From assembly GCA_963848355.1 (NCBI GenBank), contig CAWKDG010000012.1, positions 1,302,001 to 1,366,000 of the forward strand: 64,000 bases of DNA, written 5' to 3'. The stretch comes from CAWKDG01 sp963848355. Lineage in GTDB: Bacteria; Actinomycetota; Acidimicrobiia; Acidimicrobiales; UBA8190. The notes beneath the pieces were generated by a model. That model ran no database searches. It was given only the letters and a program-made list of their open reading frames with translations, and was not told the DNA's origin. Position 1 is the stretch's first letter. Each line of letters opens with the position of its first letter. Shown here piece by piece: positions 9,009 to 18,406 of the stretch. Position numbers and translations under genes: made by a program.

Positions 9009-9935
9009 TCAGCCTCCCATCTGCAGGCCCGGGGCCCGCGAGTGGAAGATGTTGGCATTGACGGCGGCGCCGATGTCGGCCGGGTCCCAGCGGGCCGGGG
9101 ATTTCTTGGGTTCGATCGTGGGGCCGAGAGACCAGGGCTCGTAGTGGGTGATGCGGTGGCCGACGGCGCGGAAGACCTGACCGGTGACATGGAGGGCCTC
9201 GTCCGAGGCCAACCAGGCCACCATGGGGGCCGAGTTGCGCGGGTTCATGGCGTTGTACTCACCCTCGTCGTCGGCGCCCGGCTCGATGACCTCGGCGTTC
9301 TTCATCAGGGTGCCGGTGATCCGCGTCATCCCGCCGGGGGCGACGGCGTTGGCCCGGACCCCGTAGCGGGCCAGCTCGAGCGACGAGATCACGGTCAGCG
9401 CCGCGATGCCGGCTTTGGCCGCTCCGTAGTTGGCCTGGCCGACGTTGCCCTGGAGACCGGCCGAGGAGACGGTGTTGACGATGGCCGCCCGGGGCTGGTT
9501 CCCCGCCTTCGAGGCTTCGCGCCAGTAGACCGCGGCGTGGTGGGTGGTGGCGAAGGTGCCCTTCAGGTGGACGCGGACGACGGAGTCGAAGTCCTCCTCG
9601 GTCATGGAGAAGAGCATGGCGTCGCGGACGATGCCGGCGTTGTTGACGAGGACGTCGAGGCGGCCGAAGTCGTCGACGGCCTGCTGGACGAGGGCCTTGG
9701 CCCCCTCCCAGTCGGCCACGTCGGAGTAGTTGGCCGAGGCCTGGCCGCCGTTCTTGCGGATGATCTCGGCCACCTCTTCGGCCGGGGCCTTGTCCTCCCC
9801 GCCGCCGTGGACCGATCCGCCGACGTCGTTGACCACGACCGTGGCCCCCTGGCCGGCCAGCTCGAGCGCCTCACCGCGGCCGATGCCGTGGCCGGCCCCC
9901 GTGACGATCGCCACCTTGCCGTCGAGAATTCCCAT
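9009..9935 (-). CDS. SDR-family 3-hydroxyacyl-CoA dehydrogenase-like protein
   Basis: A 308-residue SDR resembling the dehydrogenase half of peroxisomal multifunctional enzyme type 2. The motifs are VTGAGHGIGRG (near 11), NNAGIVRD (near 93), SSAGLQGNVGQ and NYGAAKAG. Expected role: NAD-dependent oxidation of a 3-hydroxyacyl-CoA in beta-oxidation. ATG at 9935 is selected because it begins the Rossmann fold and is preceded by AAGGAG at about 11 bp. It is the first gene of the minus-strand operon. The 187 bp upstream (9936-10122) are rich in TGTGTT/GCGTTG words but show no convincing terminator or operator. Confidence 0.85.
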   Translation of the reverse strand: MGILDGKVAIVTGAGHGIGRGEALELAGQGATVVVNDVGGSVHGGGEDKAPAEEVAEIIRKNGGQASANYSDVADWEGAKALVQQAVDDFGRLDVLVNNAGIVRDAMLFSMTEEDFDSVVRVHLKGTFATTHHAAVYWREASKAGNQPRAAIVNTVSSAGLQGNVGQANYGAAKAGIAALTVISSLELARYGVRANAVAPGGMTRITGTLMKNAEVIEPGADDEGEYNAMNPRNSAPMVAWLASDEALHVTGQVFRAVGHRITHYEPWSLGPTIEPKKSPARWDPADIGAAVNANIFHSRAPGLQMGG

Positions 9936-10122
9936 CGTCGTGCCATCTCCTTGGTCGTGTCGCTCTGTGTGTTCCAGTTGCCCTGTGTGTTGCGTTGGCG
10001 CCGTGTGATCCAGTCGACGCTGTGTTCGGTGACGCCGGGTCGGGGCCGCGCGAGCGCCCGACGGTGTCACGGGTGTGCCTCGTCGACCCTGACGCCGGCG
10101 GTGGCTCCGCCCGGCGGTGGGG

Positions 10123-11272
10123 CTAGCCCAGCCGGTAGAGCTCGCGGGCGTTCTCGCAGCACATCCGGGCCCGCTCGTGGTCGGGGACGCCGCCCATCGA
10201 CTCCTCGACGATGCGCCGGGAGTAGGGCCAGTCGTGGCGGTGGTGGGGGTAGTCGGTCGACCACATGAGGTTGTCGACGCCGATCCAGTGGCGGGTGGCC
10301 ACGGCGAAGGGCTCGCGGATGAAGGTGACCTTCCAGTTCCGGCGGAAGTACTCCGACGGGGTCATCTTGAGCGTGGTCTTCGTCCAGGTCCGGTTGCGCC
10401 AGTAGTGGTCGTCCATGTGCTCGAGGAAGTGGGGGACCCAGCCGGCCCCGCACTCGACGGCCACGCACTGGAGCTTCGGGGAAGCGGTCGTAGATACCGG
10501 AGTAGATGAACTTGGACATGAAGCCCGAGGCATCACCGACGGGGCCGCCCATCTCGGCCAGGCCGATGGCCCGACCGGCCGAGGCGGCCGCTTTCTTGAA
10601 GGAACCGGCCGTGCGGCCGCCCGCCTGGCGGAGACCGGAGTGGATGTGGACCGGCATCTGCTCCTCTTCGGCCACCTCCCAGAAGGCGTCGTCCTCGTCC
10701 GACAGAGTCGGGTTGCCCGAGGGATAGGCCGAGATGATGACGCCCTTGTAGCCGGCCGCCTTGGCGTCGCGGAGCCACTTGACCGACGTCTGGATGTCGA
10801 CGCCGGGCATCTGGGCCAGGCCGATGAGGCGCTCGGGGGAGGCGGCCATGAACTCGTCGTGCATCCAGGTGTTGTAGGCCTCGAGACCGGCCAGGTGGTA
10901 GTCGTCGTCGTCCTGGGCCATGAAGGCGCCCATGGTGCGCTGGGAGGGGAAGAGGACCTCGGCGTCGACCCCGTCGAAGTCCTGCTCGTCGACGCGGGCC
11001 TTGCCCTCGAAGGAGCCCCGGAGGATGGTGTCGTAGGTCGAGCCGAACCACTCGAGGTCCTCGTAGCGCTTGCCGAATTGGCCGGCGTTGGTGACGAGGC
11101 CGAGGGGCATGGGCGGGGTGCCGGGGACGAGCTCCCAGGCGTCGCCCCCTTTCTCGTCCTTCACCAGCTTGGGGGCCCGGTCGTGGAACTTCTTCGGTAG
11201 GTACTTGGTCCACATGTCGGGGGGCTCGACCACATGGCCGTCCGCCGAGATGAGCCGGTACTGGCGAGTCAT
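10123..11272 (-). CDS. Amidohydrolase-2/ACMSD-type metal-dependent hydrolase A, frameshifted
   Basis: A protein of about 380 residues in the amidohydrolase-related (PF04909-type) family. It starts with SADGHVVEPPDMW, has HIHSG in mid-protein and ends with STDYPHHRHDWPYS, the expected metal and active-site elements. The reading frame changes at a GGGG run (10478-10481, + strand). Removing one base joins DRF directly to PKLQCVAVE and gives a full-length product. It is paralogous to the protein at 33303-34577. Members cleave C-C or C-N bonds or decarboxylate; the role here is unknown but likely in the same catabolic programme. The promoter region contains a CTGAC-N6-GTCAG palindrome. Confidence 0.78.
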
Positions 11273-11334
11273 ACGTCCTCCCTGCCGCCCCCGTAGGGCA
11301 GGCGCCGGCGAGCCCCCGAGGCCCCCGGAGTTCT

Positions 11335-11350
11335 CTGACTTTCGTGTCAG
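11335..11350. promoter_or_regulatory. Palindromic operator, CTGAC-N6-GTCAG class
   Basis: A perfect 5-bp inverted repeat CTGAC / GTCAG with a 6-bp spacer (TTTCGT), located 63 bp upstream of the amidohydrolase A start. The same half-sites and spacing recur at 12293, 21588, 33201, 37694 and 37712. It is probably the binding site of a dimeric repressor or activator encoded outside the window. Confidence 0.6.
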
Positions 11351-11395
11351 CTTACTGTGCCGCCCCGGAGCCGGGAAAGCCGACCCCGGACCCGC

Positions 11396-12229
11396 TCAGA
11401 ACCCCTTGAATTCGGGGGGTCGGCGCTCGGCGAAGGAGCGGAGACCCTCGCTCGAATCGACCGTCGTGGTGATCAGTTCCTGGGCCCAGGCCTCGTCGTC
11501 GAAGGCCGTCTGGCGGTCGGAGTCGAGGGAACGGTTGAGGAGCCACTTGGCCATGCCGAGAGCCTTGGTCGGCCCGGTGGCCAGGCGGCCGGCCAGCTCG
11601 GCCGCCGTCTGCTCGAGGAGCTCGGGGGGAACGACGCGGTTGACGAGACCGAGGGCCATGGCATCGGCGGCCGAGAGGTCGTCGCCGAAGAAGATGAGCT
11701 CCTTGGCCTTCTGGAGGCCGATCAGGCGGGGCAGGAGATAGGCGCCGCCGCCGTCGGGGGAGATGCCCCGGCGGACGAAGACCTCGATGAAGCGGGCCTC
11801 CTCGGCCGCCACCACCAGGTCGCAGGCGAAGGCCAGGTGGGCACCGATGCCGGCGGCGGTCCCGTTGACGGCGGCGATGACGGGCTTCTCGCAGTCGAGG
11901 ACGGCGGCCACCAGGCGCTGGGCACCGCGCCGGATGACGCGGGCGGCCTCGCCCATGACCCGGTCGGGTGCCCCGACGGGTCGGGGCGGGGCGGCGCGGC
12001 GGGCGCCGCCGCGGAGGTCGGCGCCGGTGCAGAAGCCCTTGCCGGTGGCGGTGAGGACGACGGCACGGACGTCGAGGGAGGCCGAGGCGTCCTCCAGGAG
12101 GTCGATGACGCGGTTGCGTTGGTCGGGGGTGATGGCGTTGCGGACCTCGGGGCGGTTGAGGGTGATCCAGGCCACCTGGTTGTCGACCCGGTGCATGACC
12201 TGGTCCTCGAGGGGCTGGTCCTCCGGCAC
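11396..12229 (-). CDS. Enoyl-CoA hydratase/isomerase-family protein
   Basis: A crotonase-fold protein of 277 residues. ITLNRPEVRNA near the start, the oxyanion-hole segments ATGKGFCTGADL and AVNGTAAGIGAHLAFACD, and ISPDGGGAYLLPRLIG are recognisable. The two glutamates of the classical hydratase appear replaced (His in GIGAHLA; no Glu near FIEVFVRR in the usual register), while SPDGG carries an aspartate as in some delta-isomerases. Isomerase or other crotonase chemistry is therefore as likely as hydration. GTG at 12229 is the start, supported by AGGAGG 7 bp upstream. It diverges from the DUF35-thiolase operon across a shared operator. Confidence 0.85.
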   Translation of the reverse strand: MPEDQPLEDQVMHRVDNQVAWITLNRPEVRNAITPDQRNRVIDLLEDASASLDVRAVVLTATGKGFCTGADLRGGARRAAPPRPVGAPDRVMGEAARVIRRGAQRLVAAVLDCEKPVIAAVNGTAAGIGAHLAFACDLVVAAEEARFIEVFVRRGISPDGGGAYLLPRLIGLQKAKELIFFGDDLSAADAMALGLVNRVVPPELLEQTAAELAGRLATGPTKALGMAKWLLNRSLDSDRQTAFDDEAWAQELITTTVDSSEGLRSFAERRPPEFKGF

Positions 12230-12292
12230 GTCCGTTCCTCCTGCTTCTGCGCCACGGGGCGCGGGCCCGACCACCGGGCGGCGGCCCCAAGC

Positions 12293-12308
12293 ATGACACG
12301 CACGTCAC
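12293..12308. promoter_or_regulatory. Palindromic operator, TGAC-N6-GTCA variant, with an overlapping promoter
   Basis: TGAC (12294-12297) and GTCA (12304-12307) flank a 6-bp spacer (ACGCAC) between the divergent enoyl-CoA hydratase and DUF35 genes. A -10-like TACTAA lies at 12324-12329, so the palindrome sits about where the -35 box of the rightward promoter should be. The outermost base pair of the consensus is lost here, so this is a weaker match than the other sites. Confidence 0.5.
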
Positions 12309-12340
12309 GCTTGTGATCGGGCGTACTAATGTCCCCTGCC

Positions 12341-12731
12341 ATGCAGATGTCGGTGGTCGACTACCTCGTCCTCGGGGACGAACCGCACCTCGAGGCGAAC
12401 GCGTGCACGTCGTGCGGCGCGCTCTTCTTCGACCGGCGCAACGCCTGTGCCCACTGCGGGAAGCTCGGCTTCGAGACGCCGGGCCCTGGCCACCACCGGG
12501 GTGGTGCGCTCGTACACGATCATCCACCGCGCCGCCCCGAACGTGCCCGTGCCCTACGTCTCGTCCGTCGTCGAGCTCGACGGCGGCGGTGTGGTGAAGG
12601 CCAACCTGGTCGACGCCGGGTCCGACCCGGAGAAGATCGAGCTGGGGATGCCCGTGCGCCTCGTCACCTTCACCTGCGGGGTCGACGAGGAGGGCACCGA
12701 GGCGGTGGCGTTCGGCTTCACCCCCGTCTGA
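12341..12731 (+). CDS. DUF35/OB-fold acyl-CoA-associated zinc-ribbon protein, frameshifted
   Basis: A small protein with an N-terminal rubredoxin-like zinc ribbon (CTSCG then CAHCG, about residues 21-40) followed by an OB-fold (VVRSYTIIHRA, VKANLVDA, TEAVAFGFTPV). DUF35 proteins form complexes with thiolase-like or aldolase partners and bind acyl-CoA; the next gene is such a thiolase. The frame shifts at about 12479-12483 (CCGGG), where dropping one base joins the ribbon to the OB-fold. ATG at 12341 is chosen. There is no clear ribosome-binding site and a -10 box lies just upstream, so translation may be leaderless; starts at 12329 or 12347 are alternatives. Confidence 0.75.
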
Positions 12732-12824
12732 CGGGCGCCGGCGCGTCCGGCACGGAATACGTGGGCGACATGTCGTGACGCCACGGCCAGGAAGAGGCCG
12801 CGGATTTCTGCGAGGAGGTTGGTG

Positions 12825-14030
12825 ATGGCAGACAACATCTGGATCATCGGGGCGACGATGACCAAGTTCGGGCGCTATCCGGACAAGGACAGTGTCGACC
12901 TGGCCAGCGAGACCGCCCTGGGCGCCCTGGCCGATGCCGGGGCCACGATGGCCGACATGCAGATCATGGCCGTCGGTTGCCTGCTCGAGGCGTCGAACAT
13001 GCTCGGTCAGCACCTGCAGAAGCAGATCGGCCAGACGGGGATCCCCGTCTACAACGTGGCCAACGCCTGTGCCACGGGGGCCACCGCCGTGCGGACGGCG
13101 ATGCTCTCGATCAAGGCCGGGGAAGCCGACATGGCCCTCGCCGTCGGCGTGGAGCAGATGGGGAAGATGGGCCTGCTCGGACCGGCCGGGCGCGAACGGG
13201 AGAAGCCGAAGGGCTTCGAGCGGTCGGGTCGTTACGGGACGGTCATGCCCGTCGAGGGCGTGCTGGGGACGCAGCTGATGCCGGGCGTCTTCGCCCAGGC
13301 CGGGATGGAGTACGCCTCGCACCACGACGGTGTCGGGTTCGAGCAGTTCGCCAAAGTGGCCGAGAAGAACCACGCCCACTCCACGCTGAACCCGTTGGCC
13401 CAGTACCAGAAGGCCTTCAGTCTGGAGGAGGTGATGGGCTCGGCCATGGTGGCCTACCCGAACACGCTGCTCATGTGCTGCCCGACCGGGGACGGATCGG
13501 CCGCCGTCGTGCTGTGCTCCGACGCCAAGCTGAAGACGCTCGACCCCGACGTGCGGCGGCGGGCCGTGAAGATCTCGGCCTCGGTGCTCACCTCCGACCC
13601 CTACGTGGCGTCGGACACGGCCCAACCCGACGTGTCCACGCTGACCCGGAACGCGGCGGCCGCCGCCTACGAGCAGGCCGGGGTGTCGCCGCAGGACCTC
13701 GACCTGGTGGAGCTGCACGACTGCTTCGCCACGGCCGAGCTCATCCACTACGAGAACCTGTCGCTGTGCGAGCCGGGCGGCGCCGGCGACTTCATCGACC
13801 GCCGCGGTCCGTGGCGCGACGGCGAGACCCCCGTGAACGTCTCGGGCGGCCTCATCTCCAAGGGCCACCCGATCGGCGCCACCGGGGTGGCCAATCTGTA
13901 CGAGGTGGCCACCCACCTGCGGGGGGAGGCCGGCGACCGACAGATCGAGGGGGCCAAGGTGGGGCTGACCCACGTCATCGGCCTGGGTTCGGCCTGCGCC
14001 GTCCACGTCCTCGAGAAGGCCGCCTCCTGA
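12825..14030 (+). CDS. Thiolase-family protein (SCP2-type acetyl-CoA acetyltransferase)
   Basis: A 401-residue thiolase of the SCP-x class. The nucleophile Cys is in the motif NACATGATAV (near residue 85), with LHDCFATAE near 300 and GGLISKGHPIGATG near 340 carrying the His/Cys active-site elements. This set is complete enough for thiolytic cleavage of a 3-ketoacyl-CoA. Start ATG 12825 follows GAGGAGG at 6 bp. It is downstream of a DUF35 protein, a pairing known for multi-subunit thiolases and steroid side-chain enzymes, and 4 bp upstream of a double CaiB gene. Confidence 0.88.
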   Translation: MADNIWIIGATMTKFGRYPDKDSVDLASETALGALADAGATMADMQIMAVGCLLEASNMLGQHLQKQIGQTGIPVYNVANACATGATAVRTAMLSIKAGEADMALAVGVEQMGKMGLLGPAGREREKPKGFERSGRYGTVMPVEGVLGTQLMPGVFAQAGMEYASHHDGVGFEQFAKVAEKNHAHSTLNPLAQYQKAFSLEEVMGSAMVAYPNTLLMCCPTGDGSAAVVLCSDAKLKTLDPDVRRRAVKISASVLTSDPYVASDTAQPDVSTLTRNAAAAAYEQAGVSPQDLDLVELHDCFATAELIHYENLSLCEPGGAGDFIDRRGPWRDGETPVNVSGGLISKGHPIGATGVANLYEVATHLRGEAGDRQIEGAKVGLTHVIGLGSACAVHVLEKAAS

Positions 14031-14034
14031 GGTA

Positions 14035-16384
14035 ATGCCCGAGACCCTTCTCGCCGGGGTCCGGGTCGTCGACATCGCCGGCGAGCCCGCGGCCATGACC
14101 GGGCGGATCCTGGCCGACCTGGGCGCCGACGTGGTGAAGGTCGAGCCGCCCGGAGGCGATCCCTTGCGGCGCGTCCCGCCCTTCGGCGCCGACGGCAGGT
14201 CGTTGCGCTTCACGGTGTGGAACGCAGGCAAGACGGTCACACAGATCCGGTCGACGGAGGATCCGAAGCTGGCCGAGCTTCTGGCCGGAGCCGACGTCGT
14301 GCTGTCCACGCCGTTGTGGCCCGGTTCCCTCGTCGTCGATCCCACCACCGCCCCCGGTGCCGTGTGGGTCAACGTCACGTCGTTCGGACTGACGGGACCG
14401 CGGGCGCGGTGGAAGGCGAGCGACCTCGGGGTGATGGCCTCGACCGGGAACATGTACTGCACGGGGGACCCCGACCGCGCCCCGGTACGGTGCACGGAAC
14501 CGACGGGGTGGTCGCACGTCGGTCCCGAGGCGGCCATGGCCGCGCTGACGGGACTGGCCTCGGGGCGGCCCCAGGTGGTCGACGTCTCGGCCCAGGAGGC
14601 CGTGATGATCGCCTCCATGGGCCACGTCGGGCGTTTCCCCAAGACGGGGAACCGGGGGAAGCGCTCGGGGGCCAGCATCGGGGTGACGCGCGAGATCTGG
14701 CCCTGCGCCGACGGTTTCGTGTCGTTCGGTCTGCGCGGCGGCAAGGCGCGGGTGAAGAACCTGCAGACCATCACCGCCCTCGTCGACGGGGACGGTCTGG
14801 CCACACCGGCGCTGACCGATCGGGACTGGACGACATACGACCACAACAAGGCGAGCGCCGAGGAGCTCGACGCCATCGCCGCCCCGATCGCCGAGTACTT
14901 CCGGCGCCACACGATGACCGAGCTGTACGAGACGGCCGTCGAGACGAATCTGATGCTGGCACCGGCCAACTCGCCCGAGCAGCTGATCGAGAACAAGCAG
15001 TTGGCCTTTCGTGACTTCTTCAGTGACGTGGACGGGATCAGGCATCTGCCGCGTTCGTTCGTGCTCGTGACGAGCCCCGGTGACGAGGTCGAGCGGCCCG
15101 GGCCCACAAAGACGGCGCCCGCCACCGCAAGGCCGGTGGCCGCGGCCGGAGGCGAGCATGTGTCGCGCCCGTCCGGGACCTCGGCGTGGGCCGGAACGAA
15201 GATCCTCGAGTTCGGGACGGGCGCGGCCGGTCCGATCGCCGTGCGCTACTTCGCCGAGCACGGGGCCACCGTGGTACGGATCGAGTCGCGGTCGCGGCCC
15301 CGACTTCCTGCGGACCTACGGCCTCGGCCCGGGCAACCCTTGCGGCCTCGAGGGATCGGACATGTTCGACTCGGTGAACGTCGGGAAGCTCGGGGTGACA
15401 CTCAACCTGAAGCACCCCGAAGGCGTGGCCCTGGCCAAGCGGCTGATCGGGTGGGCCGATGCCGTGGCCGAGAACTTCGCCCCCCGGGCCATGCGCGGCT
15501 TCGGTCTCGATTACGCCTCGTTGGCGACCGAGAAGCCCGACCTGGTGATGGTGAGCTCGTGTCTGCAGGGTCAGACGGGGCCGCACAAGGACTATCCCGG
15601 TTTCGGCGGGCAGGGTTCCGCCCTCGGGGGCTACAACCTGCTCACGGGTTGGCCCGACCGCGAGCCGGTGGGTCCGTTCGGGACCATCACCGATTCCCTG
15701 GCCCCGCGCTTCGTGGCCAGCGCGCTGGCCGCCGGCCTGCTCTACCGGCGGCGGACCGGCCGCGGTGTGCACCTCGACGTGGCCCAGGTGGAGGCGGCCG
15801 TCTTCTCGCTGTCCCCGTGGATCGCCGACTTCGACGTGAACGGGCACACCGGGATCCGCATGGGCAACCGCTCGGAGCGGTTCGTCCCCCATGGCGCCTT
15901 CCGCTGCGCCGGGGACGACCGGTGGGTGGCCGTCGCCTGCTGGGACGACGACGACTTCGCCGCCCTGGCCGGCGTCATGGGCCTCGACGCCGCCACCGCC
16001 GCGCCCTTCGCCACCGTCGACGCCCGCCGGGCCGCCGTCGACGAGATCGAGGCGTTGGTGGAGGCGTGGACGGCGACGCGCCGGGCCGACGCCGTGGCCG
16101 AGGCTCTGCAGGAAGTCGGCGTGGAGGCCGTCCCCGTGGCCGACCTCGGTGACGCCTCGGTCGATCCTCAGTTGGCGCACCGGGGACACTTCGTGACGCT
16201 GGAACATCCGTGCATGGGGCCCTGCGGCTACGAGCGCAACGGCTTCCGTCTCTCGGACGCCCCCGCCGGGTACGACCGGACGAGCCCGACGTTGGGCGAG
16301 CACAACGAGATGATCCTCGGCGACATCCTCGGTCTGGACGCCACCGAACGCCGCCGTCTGCTCGACGAGGGCGTCCTCGAGTAA
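14035..16384 (+). CDS. Double-domain CaiB/BaiF family CoA-transferase, frameshifted
   Basis: About 780 residues with two consecutive family III CoA-transferase domains. The first begins MPETLLAGVRVVDIAGEPA and contains ILADLGADVVKVEPPGGDP. The second begins near 15190 (KILEFGTGAAGPIAVRYFAEHGATVV) and runs through GLDYASLATEKPDLVMVSS to the C-terminus. The frame breaks in the CCCC run at 15298-15301; deleting one C restores a continuous product. Such fused proteins form an intramolecular version of the usual interlocked dimer and move CoA between acids. In the second half an aspartate nucleophile is expected near the QGSALGGYN region, but I cannot place it with certainty. It ends before a strong hairpin. 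Confidence 0.8.
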
Positions 16385-16418
16385 CCGGTCGTGTCCGTGC
16401 CCGGACGTTGACGCCGCC

Positions 16419-16454
16419 GGGCGGCTCGTCCCATGGACCGGGAACGAGCCGCCC
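16419..16454. terminator. Bidirectional hairpin terminator
   Basis: An 11-bp GC-rich stem (GGGCGGCTCGT paired with ACGAGCCGCCC) lies between the convergent CaiB and permease genes. No clear U-tract follows on either side, which is common in high-GC actinobacteria. Confidence 0.7.
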
Positions 16455-16466
16455 GACACGGCGTCT

Positions 16467-18044
16467 CTAGCCGGCCGCCACTCCCACCTGTTGGGCCACC
16501 TCGGCGGCCGCCACCGCCGGGACGGTCACGAACGGCGGCTCGACGGCCCCGCCTTCCCGCTCGAGAACCCGGTCGACCTCCTCGGTGTGCTTCTCGGAGG
16601 AGAGCATCGACCCTTCCAGGTCCATCTCGATCTCGGCGAAGATCCCGCGGTTGCGCCGGCTGACGGCGAACAGCCATCCGGATCCGGCCAGGACGTAGGC
16701 CAGGAAGATGTACGGGAAGATGTCGACCGGGAACGGCGGCACGGGGTAGAAGCTCCCGATGAGCGGGACCATCAGCAACAGACAGGCCATGGCCGCCACC
16801 ACCACGTGCCGGGTCGTGAGCTCCCCGATCTTCTTCAGGTACGCGGGGGCGGCCACCGAGATGAGGAAGTACGCCGTCAGGAAACCGAAGGCCGCCAGGG
16901 TCCCGGCGTCGCCGAAGGTGGTGAGGGGGTTGGTGAAGATCTCGAGCACCAACGGGATGGTGACGATGGCGAGGATGTACACGGTGATGGCGACGTGTGG
17001 CGTCTGGTTCTCCTGGTGCGCCCGGCCCAGGTGCTTGGGGAAGACCATGTGCTGGGCCATGGGGTAGATGATCCGCGACCCGGCGTTCAGACACGACAAC
17101 GTGAGCGAGAAGAAGCTCACCATGGCGCCGAGCGCCACCGGGATCTTGAAGTACGAGACCCCGTAGATCTTGGACAACGTCGTCAAGGGCAGGGCGATGG
17201 TATTGAGCGGCGAGCCGTAGTGGCGGGCGCCGAAGACCTCGACGTAGCTCATGAAGACCATGAAGGCCCCGGTAATGATCAAGCTGACGACCACGGCCCG
17301 GGGGACGCTCTTCAACGGGTTCTTGGCCTCCCCCCCGAGGGTGGTGGCACTCTCGAAGCCGACGAGGGAGAAGATGCAGATCACCACGGCCAGGCTCAGC
17401 CCGTGGAAGGTCATCCCCTTGGCCTTCACGATGGTGGTGTCGATGGTGAGGCCGTGCTTGAACAGGATGATGAAGGCCAGGGCCAGGATGGCGGCCACCG
17501 ACACACATTCAAACACCAGGGTGAGCAGCGACGAGACGTGGATGTCCTTGTAGGCGATGAACCAGCACACCCCGGCGCTCAGGAGGAAGAAGATCACCGG
17601 CGGCACCACGGTGTGCACCCCGATGCCCGACAGGAACTGTCCGGCGAAGATGGCGAAGCCGGTCAGGCCGGCGACGCCGATGAAGAGGTAGGCCCAGATC
17701 AGGCTCCACCCCGAGATCACCCCCGCCTTGGGCCCGAGTCCCCGACCGGTGTAGCCGTACATCGAACCCGGTAGGGCCGACCGCTTGGCGAACTGGTTCA
17801 GGCAACCGACGACGAAGAGCAGCATGACCGTGCCGAAGGCGTAGGCGAGCCACGTCCCGTTGCCGGCGTCGCCGAAACACAGAGCGATGATGAGGACGGC
17901 TGTCATGGTGGGCGAGATCACGGCGATGGACTGGGCCAGAACAGTGGGGAATCCCAACGCGTTCTTCCGCAGTCCCGGGTGACCGCCGGGCGGTACCGCC
18001 GGTGCTCGGTCGGCGGCTGGTTGCGTGCCGGTGCTTGTGGCCAT
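16467..18044 (-). CDS. APC-superfamily amino acid/amine permease
   Basis: A roughly 525-residue integral membrane protein with about 12 hydrophobic segments. It begins near ALGFPTVLAQSIAVISP and has SALPGSMYGYTGRGLGP around the second helix and VGFESATTLGGEAKNP in the middle, typical of the APC family. The cytoplasmic N-terminus is proline-rich and the C-terminal tail is acidic. It would import an amino acid or amine by proton symport or exchange. ATG at 18044 is used; GTG at 18053 is a close alternative with AGAGGA nearer to it. Downstream neighbours (M24 peptidase, XRE-cupin regulator, glutamine amidotransferase) suggest uptake of an amine or amino-acid derivative. Confidence 0.85.
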   Translation of the reverse strand: MATSTGTQPAADRAPAVPPGGHPGLRKNALGFPTVLAQSIAVISPTMTAVLIIALCFGDAGNGTWLAYAFGTVMLLFVVGCLNQFAKRSALPGSMYGYTGRGLGPKAGVISGWSLIWAYLFIGVAGLTGFAIFAGQFLSGIGVHTVVPPVIFFLLSAGVCWFIAYKDIHVSSLLTLVFECVSVAAILALAFIILFKHGLTIDTTIVKAKGMTFHGLSLAVVICIFSLVGFESATTLGGEAKNPLKSVPRAVVVSLIITGAFMVFMSYVEVFGARHYGSPLNTIALPLTTLSKIYGVSYFKIPVALGAMVSFFSLTLSCLNAGSRIIYPMAQHMVFPKHLGRAHQENQTPHVAITVYILAIVTIPLVLEIFTNPLTTFGDAGTLAAFGFLTAYFLISVAAPAYLKKIGELTTRHVVVAAMACLLLMVPLIGSFYPVPPFPVDIFPYIFLAYVLAGSGWLFAVSRRNRGIFAEIEMDLEGSMLSSEKHTEEVDRVLEREGGAVEPPFVTVPAVAAAEVAQQVGVAAG

Positions 18045-18406
18045 GACGCTCACCGTTCCTCTCGTCTCGGTAAAAGAATCTGAGGCAGAACCTCTACGAC
18101 TCACTTTCGATGAGAGGAAAGATGAACACAAGAGGTTCCGTGTTAAGCGCCGTTAAGGTCAGATGTCAGACGTGTTTCCGACATTTCCGCTTTGTTTCGG
18201 ACCTTCCACCGTGCAACAGCCGGCGTCCGGAATCACTGTCGGCGAAAGGGGCGATAACGACACGTCGACTGACGTTGACGCGCTGGTGCAGACAGGGAAC
18301 GGGCGCGATTCAGCGGCACACGTCGTTGTCCCGTACCGCGTGATGATTAACCGCGGTGACGAAAGTCGGTGATCAACAGGTACGTGGGAGTTAACCCGCG
18401 CTGCGA
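18045..18406. other. 362-bp intergenic region upstream of the permease
   Basis: No convincing gene is seen. The stretch is clearly less GC-rich than its surroundings and contains several TTAA words, including near-repeats TTAACCGCGG (about 18347) and TTAACCCGCG (about 18391), plus a half-site GATGTCAG near 18161. It probably holds the permease promoter and leader. I could not define a terminator or riboswitch fold. Confidence 0.5.

Noticed and set aside
7407..10268. A long open frame on the plus strand, antisense to the acyl-CoA synthetase and both SDR genes
   Set aside because: It has no recognisable domain, is rich in Arg/Gly/Asp as GC-skewed antisense frames are, and lies opposite genes with clear motifs.
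11352..15125. A very long open frame on the minus strand opposite the thiolase and CaiB genes
   Set aside because: It is a shadow of high-GC codon usage; the plus-strand genes carry the catalytic motifs.
18045..18406. A riboswitch in the long leader of the permease
   Set aside because: Only short TTAA-rich repeats are seen; no family-typical conserved core or paired stems could be recognised.
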